This document shows positions 34,250 through 43,660 of a DNA stretch of 64,000 bases, in pieces. Numbering within the stretch: position 1 is the stretch's first letter; each line of letters begins with the position of its first letter. The DNA is from an uncultured Aquimarina sp. (GTDB lineage Bacteria; Bacteroidota; Bacteroidia; Flavobacteriales; Flavobacteriaceae), in NCBI GenBank assembly GCA_947489195.1, contig CANLCT010000019.1:1-64000 (forward strand), in the 5' to 3' direction. Below the pieces are notes generated by a model, which was given only the letters and a program-made list of their open reading frames with translations, was not told the origin of the DNA and did no database searches. A program made the translations under genes and the position numbers.

Positions 34250-34279
34250 TTTGGTTACCAAATCATTATAGTACATTTG
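34250..34279 (+). promoter_or_regulatory. Promoter of the rhamnose/KDO operon
   Basis: TTTG at 34250-34253, an 18-bp spacer and TACATTTG at 34272-34279 match the Bacteroidota consensus, with the same spacing as the pheA promoter. The expected leader is about 36 nt before the rfbA ATG. Confidence 0.75.
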
Positions 34280-34322
34280 TTACTGATTATACAATAATCA
34301 ACAAATCTCAACTTTATAATTA

Positions 34323-35198
34323 ATGAAAGGAATTGTACTAGCTGGAGGAAGTGGCACACGTTTGTATCCTATTACAAAAGGAGTTTCGAAACAGTTACTA
34401 CCTGTATATAATAAACCAATGATATACTACCCTATTTCGGTATTACTATTATCTGGAATAACGGATATCTTAATTATATCAACACCTCAGGATTTACCCT
34501 ATTTTCAGCGCATGCTTGGCAATGGAAATGAGTTAGGCATTTCATTTACCTACAAAGTACAACCACACCCCAATGGTTTAGCAGAAGCCTTTATTATAGG
34601 GGAAGAGTTTATTGGTGATGATGATGTTTGTTTGATTTTAGGTGATAATATTTTTTATGGCCATGGATTTTCTGAATTATTGGCTAAATCCGTTAAAAAT
34701 GTAAAAAATAATGATACTGCTACCGTTTTTGGTTATTATGTTAATGATCCTGAACGTTATGGTGTTGTTGCCTTTAATTCTACTGGAAAAGCAATTAGTA
34801 TTGAAGAAAAACCAGAAAAACCAAAAAGTAATTATGCCGTTGTAGGTCTCTATTTTTATCCAAATTCGGTGATCAAAATAGCAAAAACTACTACACCAAG
34901 CAAACGTGGTGAATTAGAAATTACTGCTGTTAACCAAGCTTATTTAAATCAAAAGAAGCTTTCTGTTGAACTTATGGGACGTGGTTATGCATGGTTTGAT
35001 ACGGGCACCCATAATTCTTTATTAGAAGCTTCAAATTTTATACAAACTATTGAAAATAGACAAGGCTTAAAAATTGCTTGTTTAGAAGAAATCGTTTACG
35101 AAAAAGGATACATTAATGCTAAACAACTCGAAAACTTAGCTATACCGCTTTCAAAAAATGAATATGGAAATTACTTATTACGATTACTAAAAAACTAA
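34323..35198 (+). CDS. rfbA: Glucose-1-phosphate thymidylyltransferase
   Basis: A 291-residue nucleotidyltransferase, first step of dTDP-L-rhamnose synthesis. The opening [20 protein letters not shown] is the nucleotide-binding loop. [23 protein letters not shown] and [12 protein letters not shown] are typical. Full length for the family (about 290). First gene of a run in which spacings are 4 bp, then overlap, then 12 bp and 4 bp, so rfbA-rfbC-rfbD-rfbB-kdsD form one operon. Confidence 0.97.
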   Translation: MKGIVLAGGSGTRLYPITKGVSKQLLPVYNKPMIYYPISVLLLSGITDILIISTPQDLPYFQRMLGNGNELGISFTYKVQPHPNGLAEAFIIGEEFIGDDDVCLILGDNIFYGHGFSELLAKSVKNVKNNDTATVFGYYVNDPERYGVVAFNSTGKAISIEEKPEKPKSNYAVVGLYFYPNSVIKIAKTTTPSKRGELEITAVNQAYLNQKKLSVELMGRGYAWFDTGTHNSLLEASNFIQTIENRQGLKIACLEEIVYEKGYINAKQLENLAIPLSKNEYGNYLLRLLKN

Positions 35199-35202
35199 AT
35201 TA

Positions 35203-35775
35203 ATGAAAATTACTGCAACTGAAATTCCAGACATAATAATCATTGAACCTCAAGTTTTTTATGATCAAAGAGGCTATTTTATTGAAAGTTACAATAAAGA
35301 AAATTTCCCTTCAAAATTTCGGCATATCGATTTTGTACAAGACAATGAATCAAAATCTAGCTATGGAGTTTTAAGAGGTTTACATTATCAACTTGCTCCA
35401 TATTGCCAAACAAAATTAGTACGGGTTATTAAGGGGAGTGTTATTGATGTTATAGTGGATATTAGAAAAGGCTCGCCTACTTTTGGCAAAAATGTAACGC
35501 TTGAGCTAAGTGAGCACAATAAAAAGCAACTACTAATACCACGTGGTTTTGCTCATGGATTTGTAGTTACTAGCGAAACTGCTATTTTTTCATATAAATG
35601 TGATAATTATTATAGCCCTGCGCATGATAGAGGTATTCTATTCAATGACCCTGCATTAAATATCGACTGGCAAATTCCATCAAAAGGATTGATACTTTCT
35701 GAAAAAGACAAAAAACTACCATTACTAAAAGACACTATCGACTTATTTGATTATAAAACTAATTTATATGAATAA
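35203..35775 (+). CDS. rfbC: dTDP-4-dehydrorhamnose 3,5-epimerase
   Basis: A 190-residue cupin epimerase, third step of dTDP-L-rhamnose synthesis. QDNESKSSYGVLRGLHYQ contains the catalytic histidine region, KLVRVIKGSVIDVIVDIRKGSPTFG forms the barrel, and IPRGFAHGFVV with YYSPAHDRGI gives the tyrosine/substrate site. It follows rfbA by 4 bp and overlaps rfbD by 8 bp. Confidence 0.96.
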   Translation: MKITATEIPDIIIIEPQVFYDQRGYFIESYNKENFPSKFRHIDFVQDNESKSSYGVLRGLHYQLAPYCQTKLVRVIKGSVIDVIVDIRKGSPTFGKNVTLELSEHNKKQLLIPRGFAHGFVVTSETAIFSYKCDNYYSPAHDRGILFNDPALNIDWQIPSKGLILSEKDKKLPLLKDTIDLFDYKTNLYE

Positions 35776-36625
35776 TATTTTAGTTACAGGCGCAAATGGT
35801 CAACTCGGTTCTGAAATAAAAGCACTAGCCTTTAGCTTCAATGAATTCACTTTTTTCTTTACCGATAAGGAGGATCTAGACATTACCAATATTGGAGCAA
35901 TAAACACTTTTATTATAAAGAAAAACATCAACGCGATTATAAATTGTGCTGCTTATACTGCTGTTGATTTGGCCGAAGATGAATTGGAAATAGCTAATTT
36001 AATCAACCACGCGGCAACCAAAAACTTGGCTAAAGCTGCAAAAGAATTTAGTCTAAAACTAATACATGTATCTACAGATTATGTTTTTGACGGAAACTCT
36101 TTTATCCCTTATAATGAAAATGATGTTACCAAACCAATTAATATTTATGGCAAAACCAAATTAGATGGAGAGCTCTCATTAAAAGCAATAGCTCCTGCCA
36201 ATAGTATTATCATTAGAACTGCATGGGTATATTCAAGCTATGGAAACAATTTTGTTAAAACTATGCTAGGTTTAGGAAAAAAAAGAGATGAATTGAACAT
36301 TGTATACGATCAAATAGGTAGTCCAACTTATGCACACGATTTAGCTCTTGTTATTTTAAAAATTCTTCCTAAATTAAATAATAAACAAACAGAAACCTAT
36401 CACTATACCAATGAAGGTATTTGTAGTTGGTATGATTTTGCAAAAGCTATTTTCGAATTTAAAAACATTAAATGTCATGTAAATGCGATTCCAACATCGG
36501 CATATCCTACTAAAGCTACTAGACCTCATTACAGTATTTTAAATAAACAAAAAATTAAAAATTCTTTTGAAATTACCATTCCTTATTGGAGGGATTCTTT
36601 AAAAGAATGTTTAGCCAAATTATAA
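35768..36625 (+). CDS. rfbD: dTDP-4-dehydrorhamnose reductase
   Basis: A 285-residue SDR-type reductase, last step of dTDP-L-rhamnose synthesis. I start it at the ATG at 35768 (MNNILVTGANGQLGSEI), which overlaps the rfbC stop region by 8 bp; the frame is open 7 codons further upstream without family similarity. NAAYTAVDLAEDE-like CAAYTAVDLAEDE, STDYVFDG, YGKTKLDGE (the Tyr-x-x-x-Lys pair) and RTAWVYSSYGNNFVKTM are the family motifs. Confidence 0.95.
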   Translation: MNNILVTGANGQLGSEIKALAFSFNEFTFFFTDKEDLDITNIGAINTFIIKKNINAIINCAAYTAVDLAEDELEIANLINHAATKNLAKAAKEFSLKLIHVSTDYVFDGNSFIPYNENDVTKPINIYGKTKLDGELSLKAIAPANSIIIRTAWVYSSYGNNFVKTMLGLGKKRDELNIVYDQIGSPTYAHDLALVILKILPKLNNKQTETYHYTNEGICSWYDFAKAIFEFKNIKCHVNAIPTSAYPTKATRPHYSILNKQKIKNSFEITIPYWRDSLKECLAKL

Positions 36626-36637
36626 TTTCTACATCAA

Positions 36638-37651
36638 ATGAAATCGATATTACTTACAGGAGGGGCTGGATTTATAGGCGCTAATTTTATTAGCTATTTT
36701 TTAGAAATACACCCCGAATATTATCTAGTCAATTTAGATGCTCTAACCTACGCTGCCAATATTGATCATATTGAGCTATCCAATAACTTAAAAAAAAGAT
36801 ATGCTTTTATTGAGGGTTCAATTTGTAATAGACAACTCGTTGAATCCATTTTCGAAGAATACGACATTAAAGGAGTTATACACTTTGCTGCAGAATCTCA
36901 TGTAGACAATTCCATAAAAAATCCAGGCGTTTTTATTGAAACCAATGTAACCGGAACTTTCACTTTAATTGACGTAGCCTTTAAAAAATGGATGCACAAG
37001 CCTTTTACCTACAAACAAGGCTATAATAACTGTAAGTTCCTCCATGTTTCTACCGATGAAGTTTATGGTAGTTTAGGAAAAACTGGATTATTTACAGAAA
37101 ATACACCTTATGCTCCAAATTCACCTTATAGTGCGTCAAAAGCATCAAGTGATATGATTGTACGTAGTTATCACCATACTTACGGTATGAATACCATAAT
37201 TACAAACTGCTCAAACAACTATGGGCCTAAACAACATAATGAAAAATTAATTCCTACAATTATTCGAAAAGCCCTTTCGGGAGAAGCTATTCCGATTTAT
37301 GGTGATGGAAAAAACATTAGGGATTGGCTTTATGTTTTAGATCATTGTAAAGGGATTGATATAGCTTTTCATAAAGGAATTTCGGGCGAAGTATATAATA
37401 TTGGTGGTCGTAATGAAAAGGATAATTTATACATTGCAACCAAAATATGTAGTATTTTAGATAAACAAGTTCCTAATAAAATTCCTTATGCTTCTTTAAT
37501 TACCTTTGTAAACGATAGAGCCGGACATGATAAAAGATATGCTATTGATGCCTCTAAAATTGAAAACACATTGGGTTGGGAAGCAGATGAAAACTTTGAA
37601 TCTGGAATTGAAAAAACCATTAATTGGTATATAGAAAAATATACAAAATAA
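36638..37651 (+). CDS. rfbB: dTDP-glucose 4,6-dehydratase
   Basis: A 337-residue extended SDR enzyme, second step of dTDP-L-rhamnose synthesis. LTGGAGFIGANF is the NAD site, FAAESHVDNSI and STDEVYGSLG hold the catalytic Thr-Asp-Glu triplet, and YSASKASSDM the Tyr-x-x-x-Lys. NNYGPKQHNEKLIPTII is the nucleotide contact. Gene order A-C-D-B is common in Bacteroidota. It is 12 bp after rfbD and 4 bp before kdsD. Confidence 0.97.
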   Translation: MKSILLTGGAGFIGANFISYFLEIHPEYYLVNLDALTYAANIDHIELSNNLKKRYAFIEGSICNRQLVESIFEEYDIKGVIHFAAESHVDNSIKNPGVFIETNVTGTFTLIDVAFKKWMHKPFTYKQGYNNCKFLHVSTDEVYGSLGKTGLFTENTPYAPNSPYSASKASSDMIVRSYHHTYGMNTIITNCSNNYGPKQHNEKLIPTIIRKALSGEAIPIYGDGKNIRDWLYVLDHCKGIDIAFHKGISGEVYNIGGRNEKDNLYIATKICSILDKQVPNKIPYASLITFVNDRAGHDKRYAIDASKIENTLGWEADENFESGIEKTINWYIEKYTK

Positions 37652-37655
37652 CACA

Positions 37656-38606
37656 TTGGAAAAAGAGTATACACATATCGCCAAGCAAGTTTTAAGTATT
37701 GAAGCTAAAGCTGTAAATGACTTAAAAAATATTATTGACTCCAATTTCAATAAAGCAGTAACCACTATTTTAAAAGCAAAAGGTAAAGTTGTGGTCACTG
37801 GCATTGGCAAATCTGGCCATATTGGCCGAAAAATTGCAGCATCTTTTGCTAGCACTGGTACACCAAGTTTCTTTTTACATCCATCTGAAGCCATTCATGG
37901 TGACCTAGGAATGATTGGCACTGAAGATATTGTACTAGCTATAGCGAACTCAGGTGAAACCACTGAAATTATTCGTTTAATCCCTTTTACTAAAGAAAAT
38001 AACATCCCTTTAATATCTATTTCCAGTAGACCCAATTCAACACTTGCCCAAAAATCTAGTGTACACATATCAATTGGAAAATTTGAAGAGGCTTGTCCTT
38101 TCAATATGGCCCCTACAACTTCTAGTCTATTAACACTAGCTGTTGGTGATGCATTAATGGTAGCCTTAATGGATGGCCGCGGATTTAATGAAGAAAATTT
38201 TGCCAAACTCCATCCAGGTGGAAATATTGGAAAACGACTTTTAGATACAGTTTCTGACACTATGAAAACTGAAAATCTCCCGTTTATAGATCCAAGTTCA
38301 CTTATGATCGATGTTATTTACACAATAAATTCGGGAAGATGTGGATTAGGTATTGTTGGTACTGTTAATGATGTCAAAGGCATTATTACCGATGGAGATT
38401 TAAGACGGGCAATGAATAGCTCGCAAAAAGATTTTTTTAATCTTACTGCTAAAGAAGTAATGACTGAAAGTCCAAAATACATTTCAAAAGTAACCAAACT
38501 AATTGATGCTAAAAATGCTATGAATTCTCATAAAATAACAAGTCTACTTGTTGGTAACGAGAATCATTTAGAAGGAGTAATCCAAATGCACGACATTAAT
38601 TTGTAA
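37656..38606 (+). CDS. kdsD: D-arabinose 5-phosphate isomerase (KpsF/GutQ type)
   Basis: A 316-residue isomerase with an N-terminal SIS domain (VVVTGIGKSGHIGRKIAASFASTGTPSFFLHPSEAIHGDLG) and two C-terminal CBS repeats (SGRCGLGIV...GIITDGDLRRAM and KITSLLV...GVIQMHD). It makes arabinose 5-phosphate, the precursor of KDO. The start is a TTG at 37656, 4 bp after rfbB; the conserved N-terminal helix IAKQVLSIEAKAV requires it and no ATG is available before residue 20. Its place in the rhamnose operon ties LPS core to O-antigen synthesis. Confidence 0.93.
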   Translation: MEKEYTHIAKQVLSIEAKAVNDLKNIIDSNFNKAVTTILKAKGKVVVTGIGKSGHIGRKIAASFASTGTPSFFLHPSEAIHGDLGMIGTEDIVLAIANSGETTEIIRLIPFTKENNIPLISISSRPNSTLAQKSSVHISIGKFEEACPFNMAPTTSSLLTLAVGDALMVALMDGRGFNEENFAKLHPGGNIGKRLLDTVSDTMKTENLPFIDPSSLMIDVIYTINSGRCGLGIVGTVNDVKGIITDGDLRRAMNSSQKDFFNLTAKEVMTESPKYISKVTKLIDAKNAMNSHKITSLLVGNENHLEGVIQMHDINL

Positions 38607-38636
38607 CTTTTATTAAAAATCATTTACTAAACTATC

Positions 38637-39359
38637 ATGATGAAAAAAATCATCGTAATACCGGCGCGCTTAAAATCATCAAGGTTACCTAATAAACTTT
38701 TACTAGATTTAGGTGGTAAAAGTATAATACAACGTGTATATGAACAATGCCTTAAAGCAAAAAATATTGATGCCGTTTATATCGCTGTTGATGACCAAAA
38801 ATTACTAGAACACTGTTCATTGTTCACTAATAATGTACTTTTAACAAGTAGCACACACCAATCGGGAACAGATAGGATAGCCGAAGCAGCAACCAATATA
38901 AATTGCAACGCCATTATTAATGTACAAGGTGATGAGCCTTTTATAGATCCTAAATTAATCGAAACCATTGCAGATGCGCTTAATAACCAACAAATGGTAA
39001 GTGCCAAGTGCAGACTACATAATCTAAGCGAAATTGAAGACTCAAATAATGTTAAAGTAATTACCGATAAAAATTCAAAAGCAATTTATTTTTCTCGATC
39101 TGTTATTCCTTTTAACAGGGATCAAATTGATTTAAAAAACATTACTTATTACAAACATTTAGGTATTTATGGATATTCAAAAAAGTTTTTAATTGAATTC
39201 TCGAATATGAAGCCTACCTTGTTAGAACAAACAGAAAAACTAGAACAATTAAGAGTTATTGAAAATGGACATTCCATACACATGGTTCATTCTGAACACA
39301 ATGCAATTGGAATTGATACGTTACATGATTATCAAGAAGCTCAAAAACATTTTTCATAA
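38637..39359 (+). CDS. kdsB: 3-deoxy-manno-octulosonate (KDO) cytidylyltransferase
   Basis: A 240-residue CMP-KDO synthetase. KIIVIPARLKSSRLPNKLLLDLGGKSIIQRV is the nucleotide-binding opening; NVQGDEPFIDP and the KHLGIYGYSKKFL segment are diagnostic. It activates KDO for lipid A attachment and fits with kdsD 30 bp upstream. Two consecutive ATG codons begin the gene; either is possible. Confidence 0.96.
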   Translation: MMKKIIVIPARLKSSRLPNKLLLDLGGKSIIQRVYEQCLKAKNIDAVYIAVDDQKLLEHCSLFTNNVLLTSSTHQSGTDRIAEAATNINCNAIINVQGDEPFIDPKLIETIADALNNQQMVSAKCRLHNLSEIEDSNNVKVITDKNSKAIYFSRSVIPFNRDQIDLKNITYYKHLGIYGYSKKFLIEFSNMKPTLLEQTEKLEQLRVIENGHSIHMVHSEHNAIGIDTLHDYQEAQKHFS

Positions 39360-39377
39360 CACAATTACCCTAAACAG

Positions 39378-40109
39378 ATGTTTTCTATTTTTAATAAAAA
39401 AATACAGCTTTCTGACTTATTTATCAATGCTACGGATATGCATAATCACGTGTTGCCTGGTATAGATGATGGAGCCAAAACAGTTGAAGATTCCCTGGAA
39501 ATGCTTGATAAATTTAAAGCTTTAGGCTTTACTTCAATCAATGCTACCCCACATACTATGAGTGATTTTTACCCTAACACTCAAGAAACTATTTTAAAAG
39601 CACTTGACAATGTTCAAAATCAATTAAAAAGCACGGTAAAATTAAAAGCAACTAGTGAATATATGATTGATCCTGCTTTTGAAGATATACTAAAAAATAC
39701 ACCAGAAAAACTACTCACTTTTAACAACAAGCATTTACTGGTCGAAATGTCTTTCTACAGACCTTATGATCGCTTTGAAGAAGTATTATATGATTTACAA
39801 TTAAAAGGATTTCAACCCATACTTGCCCACCCAGAACGTTATTTGTATTATGCCAATGACTTAAGTTATTTTACTTCTTTAAAAAACAAAGGAGTACGCT
39901 TACAACTTAATACATTGTCATTAACTAATCATTATGGAGCAAAAACAAATGAAATTGCAAAAAAACTACTTTCTGAAGATTTATATGATTTTTTAGGAAC
40001 AGATGCCCATAAAACAGAACACCTAAACAAAATAGGTTCCATAAAAGTAGCCGCTAAATATTCAGATTCAATTTCAAAATTACTAAAAAATAACGAAGCA
40101 TTATTTTAA
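39378..40109 (+). CDS. CpsB/CapC/YwqE-type tyrosine-protein phosphatase (PHP domain)
   Basis: A 243-residue PHP-family metal hydrolase. DMHNHVLPGIDDGAKT supplies the first metal histidines, ATPHTMSDFYPN the next, ILAHPERY the third and LGTDAHKTEH the last. Proteins of this type dephosphorylate bacterial tyrosine kinases that control capsule length. It lies 18 bp after kdsB, at the end of the polysaccharide operon; the cognate tyrosine kinase is not in the window. The stop codon lies in the loop of the following terminator hairpin. Confidence 0.9.
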   Translation: MFSIFNKKIQLSDLFINATDMHNHVLPGIDDGAKTVEDSLEMLDKFKALGFTSINATPHTMSDFYPNTQETILKALDNVQNQLKSTVKLKATSEYMIDPAFEDILKNTPEKLLTFNNKHLLVEMSFYRPYDRFEEVLYDLQLKGFQPILAHPERYLYYANDLSYFTSLKNKGVRLQLNTLSLTNHYGAKTNEIAKKLLSEDLYDFLGTDAHKTEHLNKIGSIKVAAKYSDSISKLLKNNEALF

Positions 40110-40128
40110 AAACTGCTTCGTTATTTTT
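40086..40128 (+). terminator. Terminator of the rhamnose/KDO operon
   Basis: AAAAATAACGAAGCA (40086-40100) and TGCTTCGTTATTTTT (40114-40128) form a perfect 15-bp stem with a 13-nt loop and a terminal T-run. The left arm is still within the coding sequence of the PHP phosphatase. Confidence 0.9.
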
Positions 40129-40230
40129 GAAATTACTATTCCTGTAAATGAAAATATTCAGTTATAATTCCCTTATTTATTCATAAAACTTCTACTCTAA
40201 AATACTTAGTTAATTTGGACACATTTATAC

Positions 40231-40238
40231 TATATTTG
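40231..40238 (+). promoter_or_regulatory. -7 box upstream of gpmI
   Basis: TATATTTG followed by C matches TAnnTTTG and lies 25 bp before the ATG. The nearest TTTG (40214-40217) is only 13 bp upstream, too close for a standard -33. Confidence 0.6.
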
Positions 40239-40263
40239 CAACTCAAAATAAATAAACCAAACC

Positions 40264-41778
40264 ATGAATAAAAAAGTGATTTTAATGATTCTGGATGGTT
40301 GGGGAACTTCACCCGATCCTAAAGTTTCAGCTATAGATAATGCAAAAACTCCTTATATTGATTCACTTTATACAAAGTATCCAAATGCTGCTTTACGTAC
40401 CGATGGTTTAAATGTAGGCCTACCTGAAGGACAAATGGGAAATAGTGAAGTTGGACATATGAATCTTGGTGCCGGTCGTATTGTGTATCAAGAATTAACA
40501 CGTATCAACTTGGCTATTGAAAACAATACATTAAAAGATGAAATGGTACTTACCGAAGCATTTGACTTCGCGAAAGCTAATAATAAAAAAGTACATTTAT
40601 TAGGTTTGTTAAGTAATGGTGGTGTCCACTCGCATATCAATCACTTAAAAGGTTTATTAACTGCTGCTAATGACAAGGGACTAACTGATGTTTTTGTACA
40701 TGGATTTACCGATGGTAGAGATGTTGACCCAAAAGCAGGAGCAGGTTTTGTAAGTGATTTACAAAATCATATGCAAGCAACCACAGGTGAAATTGCCACA
40801 TTAACTGGACGTTATTATGCCATGGATCGTGATAACCGCTGGGAGCGCGTTAAACTTGCCTATGATGTTATTGTTAATAATGAAGGAATTGAAACAGAAG
40901 ATGTATTAGCTTCTTTAAATGAAAATTACGCCAACGATATTACTGATGAATTTACAAAGCCATTAGTAGCTACAAAAAATGGAAAACCTGTTGCTAAAGT
41001 TGAAGAAGGTGATGTGGTTATCTTTTTTAATTTTAGAACCGACAGAGGGCGCGAGTTAACAAATATGTTATCTCAAAATGATTTCCCTGAACAAAACACA
41101 AAAAAATTAGACTTATACTATGTGACCATGACTAACTATGACGATAGTTTTAATGGAATCAAAGTTATATTTAATAAAGATAATATTACAGAAACCCTAG
41201 GTGAGGTTTTGGCTAATGCCGGAAAAAAACAAATCCGTATAGCCGAAACAGAAAAATACCCTCACGTAACTTTCTTTTTTTCTGGCGGACAAGAAACCCC
41301 TTTTGAAGGAGAAAGTCGAATTCTTAAAAATTCTCCTAAAGTTGCTACATATGATTTAAAGCCAGAAATGAGTGCCTATGAATTAACAGATGCTTTAGTT
41401 GAAGATTTAAAAAAAGGGGAAGCCGATTTTGTATGTTTAAACTTTGCTAATGGTGATATGGTAGGTCATACCGGAATTATGGAAGCTGCCATAAAAGCCT
41501 GTGAAGCAGTTGACAAATGCGCTAAACAAGTTATTGAAACTGGTTTAGAAAATGGGTATACCACCCTACTTATTGCCGATCATGGAAACTGCGAAACTAT
41601 GATGAATCCTGATGGAAGTCCGCATACAGCACACACAACCAACCCTGTACCTGTTATTTTAATTGATCCAGAATTAACAGAAATTAAAGATGGGGTATTA
41701 GGTGATATGGCACCGACTATTTTAAAATTAATTGGTGTTGAACAACCTGAAGCTATGACTCGTTTCCCTTTAGTTTAA
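40264..41778 (+). CDS. gpmI: 2,3-bisphosphoglycerate-independent phosphoglycerate mutase
   Basis: A 504-residue glycolytic/gluconeogenic enzyme interconverting 3- and 2-phosphoglycerate. ILDGWGTSPD gives the first metal ligand, GNSEVGHMN contains the phosphorylated Ser61, HGFTDGRDVDPKAG and GRYYAMDRDNRWER are substrate contacts, and ADHGNCETM with PHTAHTTNPVPVIL completes the two-manganese site. Length is normal (about 510). Stands alone between its own promoter and terminator. Confidence 0.97.
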   Translation: MNKKVILMILDGWGTSPDPKVSAIDNAKTPYIDSLYTKYPNAALRTDGLNVGLPEGQMGNSEVGHMNLGAGRIVYQELTRINLAIENNTLKDEMVLTEAFDFAKANNKKVHLLGLLSNGGVHSHINHLKGLLTAANDKGLTDVFVHGFTDGRDVDPKAGAGFVSDLQNHMQATTGEIATLTGRYYAMDRDNRWERVKLAYDVIVNNEGIETEDVLASLNENYANDITDEFTKPLVATKNGKPVAKVEEGDVVIFFNFRTDRGRELTNMLSQNDFPEQNTKKLDLYYVTMTNYDDSFNGIKVIFNKDNITETLGEVLANAGKKQIRIAETEKYPHVTFFFSGGQETPFEGESRILKNSPKVATYDLKPEMSAYELTDALVEDLKKGEADFVCLNFANGDMVGHTGIMEAAIKACEAVDKCAKQVIETGLENGYTTLLIADHGNCETMMNPDGSPHTAHTTNPVPVILIDPELTEIKDGVLGDMAPTILKLIGVEQPEAMTRFPLV

Positions 41779-41797
41779 TAAACTAATTATATAATTT

Positions 41798-41829
41798 AAA
41801 ATGGTATTTGATAAATCAGATACCATTTT
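41798..41829 (+). terminator. Terminator of gpmI
   Basis: AAAATGGTAT (41798-41807) and ATACCATTTT (41820-41829) make a 10-bp stem, extended inward by GAT/ATC pairing, followed by a T-run. It begins 20 bp after the gpmI stop. Confidence 0.85.
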
Positions 41830-41920
41830 TTTTATGCTTTTTTTAAACTAAAAATTAGGGTAAATGCAAACTAAATTGTTCTAAACAAAAATTAATCCCA
41901 ATTATAAATTTAAATAAGTT

Positions 41921-42565
41921 ATGAAAAACATTTTTTTATTACTATCAATTACACTGTTTAATATGAGCTACAGCTATGCTCAAGAAAAAGGAAAATTTAG
42001 ATTTGGCATAGATATAGGCTACGCAAGCCTTAATGAAGCAGATGATGGAGGAGGATTTGTATACTATTTTGAACCTAAATACAATATTACTAAAAACATG
42101 AATGTTGGTATTAGGTGTGGTGGTGCTTTTCTTGCCAAAGCAACAGAAAATAGAAATAATGAATTAAATGGACGCTTGTCATTTATCGATATAGGAATCA
42201 ATTCGTCCATACTTGGTACGTTTGATTATTATTTTAATAAAGGAAACTCATCTTTTGCCCCTTTTATTGGTGCTGGTGCTGGTGTCGGTTTTGTAAGCAA
42301 TACCGAAATAGATTTTGAAATTTTTGACCTAGATGAAGAGGACAATAATACTAATGAAGAAATTGAAGGCGAGTTTGTATTTGGAGGTATGATCAGAGCT
42401 GGTTTTGAATGGAGTAAATTTCGTTTAAGCCTAGATTATAACATTACTCCCGATACCGCTCTTGAAAATCTAGATGGAAAACGTGTAGGTACATCAAAAA
42501 ACTCATACCTAGGAATTACTCTTGGCTTTTACCTTGGAGGAGGGAAATGGAAAAATAACAGTTAA
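41921..42565 (+). CDS. Small outer-membrane beta-barrel protein
   Basis: A 214-residue protein with a signal peptide (MKNIFLLLSITLFNMSYSYAQ). Alternating strands such as FRFGIDIGYASL, MNVGIRCGGAF, FAPFIGAGAGVGFV, GGMIRAGFEWSKFRLSLDYNI and the aromatic end YLGITLGFYLGGGKW fit an 8-strand OmpW/OmpA-like barrel. An acidic loop (DLDEEDNNTNEEIEGE) near residue 140 may face the outside. No specific function is recognisable. Confidence 0.78.
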   Translation: MKNIFLLLSITLFNMSYSYAQEKGKFRFGIDIGYASLNEADDGGGFVYYFEPKYNITKNMNVGIRCGGAFLAKATENRNNELNGRLSFIDIGINSSILGTFDYYFNKGNSSFAPFIGAGAGVGFVSNTEIDFEIFDLDEEDNNTNEEIEGEFVFGGMIRAGFEWSKFRLSLDYNITPDTALENLDGKRVGTSKNSYLGITLGFYLGGGKWKNNS

Positions 42566-42633
42566 CTTAAAAATAATCTCCTAATAACAAAAACCAAATC
42601 TAATTTCAATTACACGAACAACATAGTAATTTG

Positions 42634-42641
42634 TATCTTTG
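42634..42641 (+). promoter_or_regulatory. -7 box upstream of map
   Basis: TATCTTTG followed by CCGC, the typical flavobacterial form of TAnnTTTG, 25 bp before the ATG at 42667. It supports that ATG over the TTG at 42631, which precedes the box. Confidence 0.65.
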
Positions 42642-42666
42642 CCGCTTTAAAATTAATCACTTATTT

Positions 42667-43479
42667 ATGATACATATTAAAACACGCGAAGAAATTGAAT
42701 TAATGAGAGAGAGTGCGCTTATTGTATCAAAAACTTTAGGAATGCTTGCCGCAGAGGTAAAGCCTGGAGTAACTACATTATATTTGGATAAATTAGCCGA
42801 AGAATTTATTAGAGCTGAAGGGGCTGAACCTGGTTTTTTAGGATTATATGATTTCCCTAACACCCTTTGCATGAGTCCAAATGCCCAAGTGGTTCATGGT
42901 ATTCCTAATAACGAACCTTTAAAAGAAGGTGATATCATTTCAATAGACTGTGGGGCTTTAAAAAATGGTTTTTATGGTGACCATGCCTATACCTTTGCTG
43001 TAGGCAAAATTACAAATGACGTACAACGTTTGTTAGATATTACCCGAGCTTCATTATATGCAGGGATAGAAGAATTTAGAGTTAATAACCGCGTAGGTGA
43101 TGTGGGTTATGCCATCCAAAAATTTACAGAAGATGCTGGATACGGTGTGGTTCGCGAATTAGTTGGTCATGGTTTAGGTCGTATTATGCATGAAGAACCT
43201 GAAATGCCTAATTATGGTCGTAGAGGGCGTGGCAAAAAATTTGTCGAAGGTATGGTTGTAGCTATCGAACCTATGACAAACATGGGGACAAAAAACATAA
43301 AACAGCTTAAAGATGGTTGGACTATTTTAACTGCCGATGGTAAACCTAGCGCCCATTTTGAACACGACGTTGCTATTATTGATGGTGCTCCAGAAATACT
43401 TTCTACTTTTGATTATGTACACGAGGTACTTGGTATAAAAACTGATGAAGAAGCTCCTTATAAAAAAACGGCCAATTAA
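42667..43479 (+). CDS. map: Type I methionine aminopeptidase
   Basis: A 270-residue metalloaminopeptidase that removes the initiator methionine. The start MIHIKTREEIELMRESALIV is the family's. Metal ligands are the Asp residues in ISIDCGALKNGFYGDHAYTF, His in LVGHGLGRIMHEEPEMPN, Glu in VAIEPMT and Glu in HFEHDVAI; the substrate His is in QVVHGIPN. A short C-terminal extension (TDEEAPYKKTAN) follows. No rpl/sec neighbours are seen, so map is outside the usual ribosomal operon. Confidence 0.97.
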   Translation: MIHIKTREEIELMRESALIVSKTLGMLAAEVKPGVTTLYLDKLAEEFIRAEGAEPGFLGLYDFPNTLCMSPNAQVVHGIPNNEPLKEGDIISIDCGALKNGFYGDHAYTFAVGKITNDVQRLLDITRASLYAGIEEFRVNNRVGDVGYAIQKFTEDAGYGVVRELVGHGLGRIMHEEPEMPNYGRRGRGKKFVEGMVVAIEPMTNMGTKNIKQLKDGWTILTADGKPSAHFEHDVAIIDGAPEILSTFDYVHEVLGIKTDEEAPYKKTAN

Positions 43480-43660
43480 TCACAAAAAGGTAATTCATAA
43501 TATTTAGCCTTCTCTATTTTGAATAAAATAATACTCTAAAACATATTGGTTCAAGTTGAATTCTCTAAAATTTAGAGTATATAAACTGTAATTTTATTTT
43601 AAATTAAAAGTCGTTTTTTAATACAAATTAGTAAGTAATCAACTTAAGGAACTTATAACT

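Larger units (their letters stand above)
33995..34322. other. Intergenic region: terminator then rfbA promoter
   Basis: This 328-bp gap contains the 22-bp-stem hairpin at 34026-34082 on the left and a full promoter at 34250-34279 on the right. The middle, 34083-34249, is AT-rich with no ORF or structure that I can support. Confidence 0.6.

Noticed and set aside
43531..43580. Inverted repeat ATACTCTAAA/TTTAGAGTAT with a second CTCTAAA copy after map
   Set aside because: Arms are AT-rich and far apart with no T-run; could be a weak terminator but not supportable.
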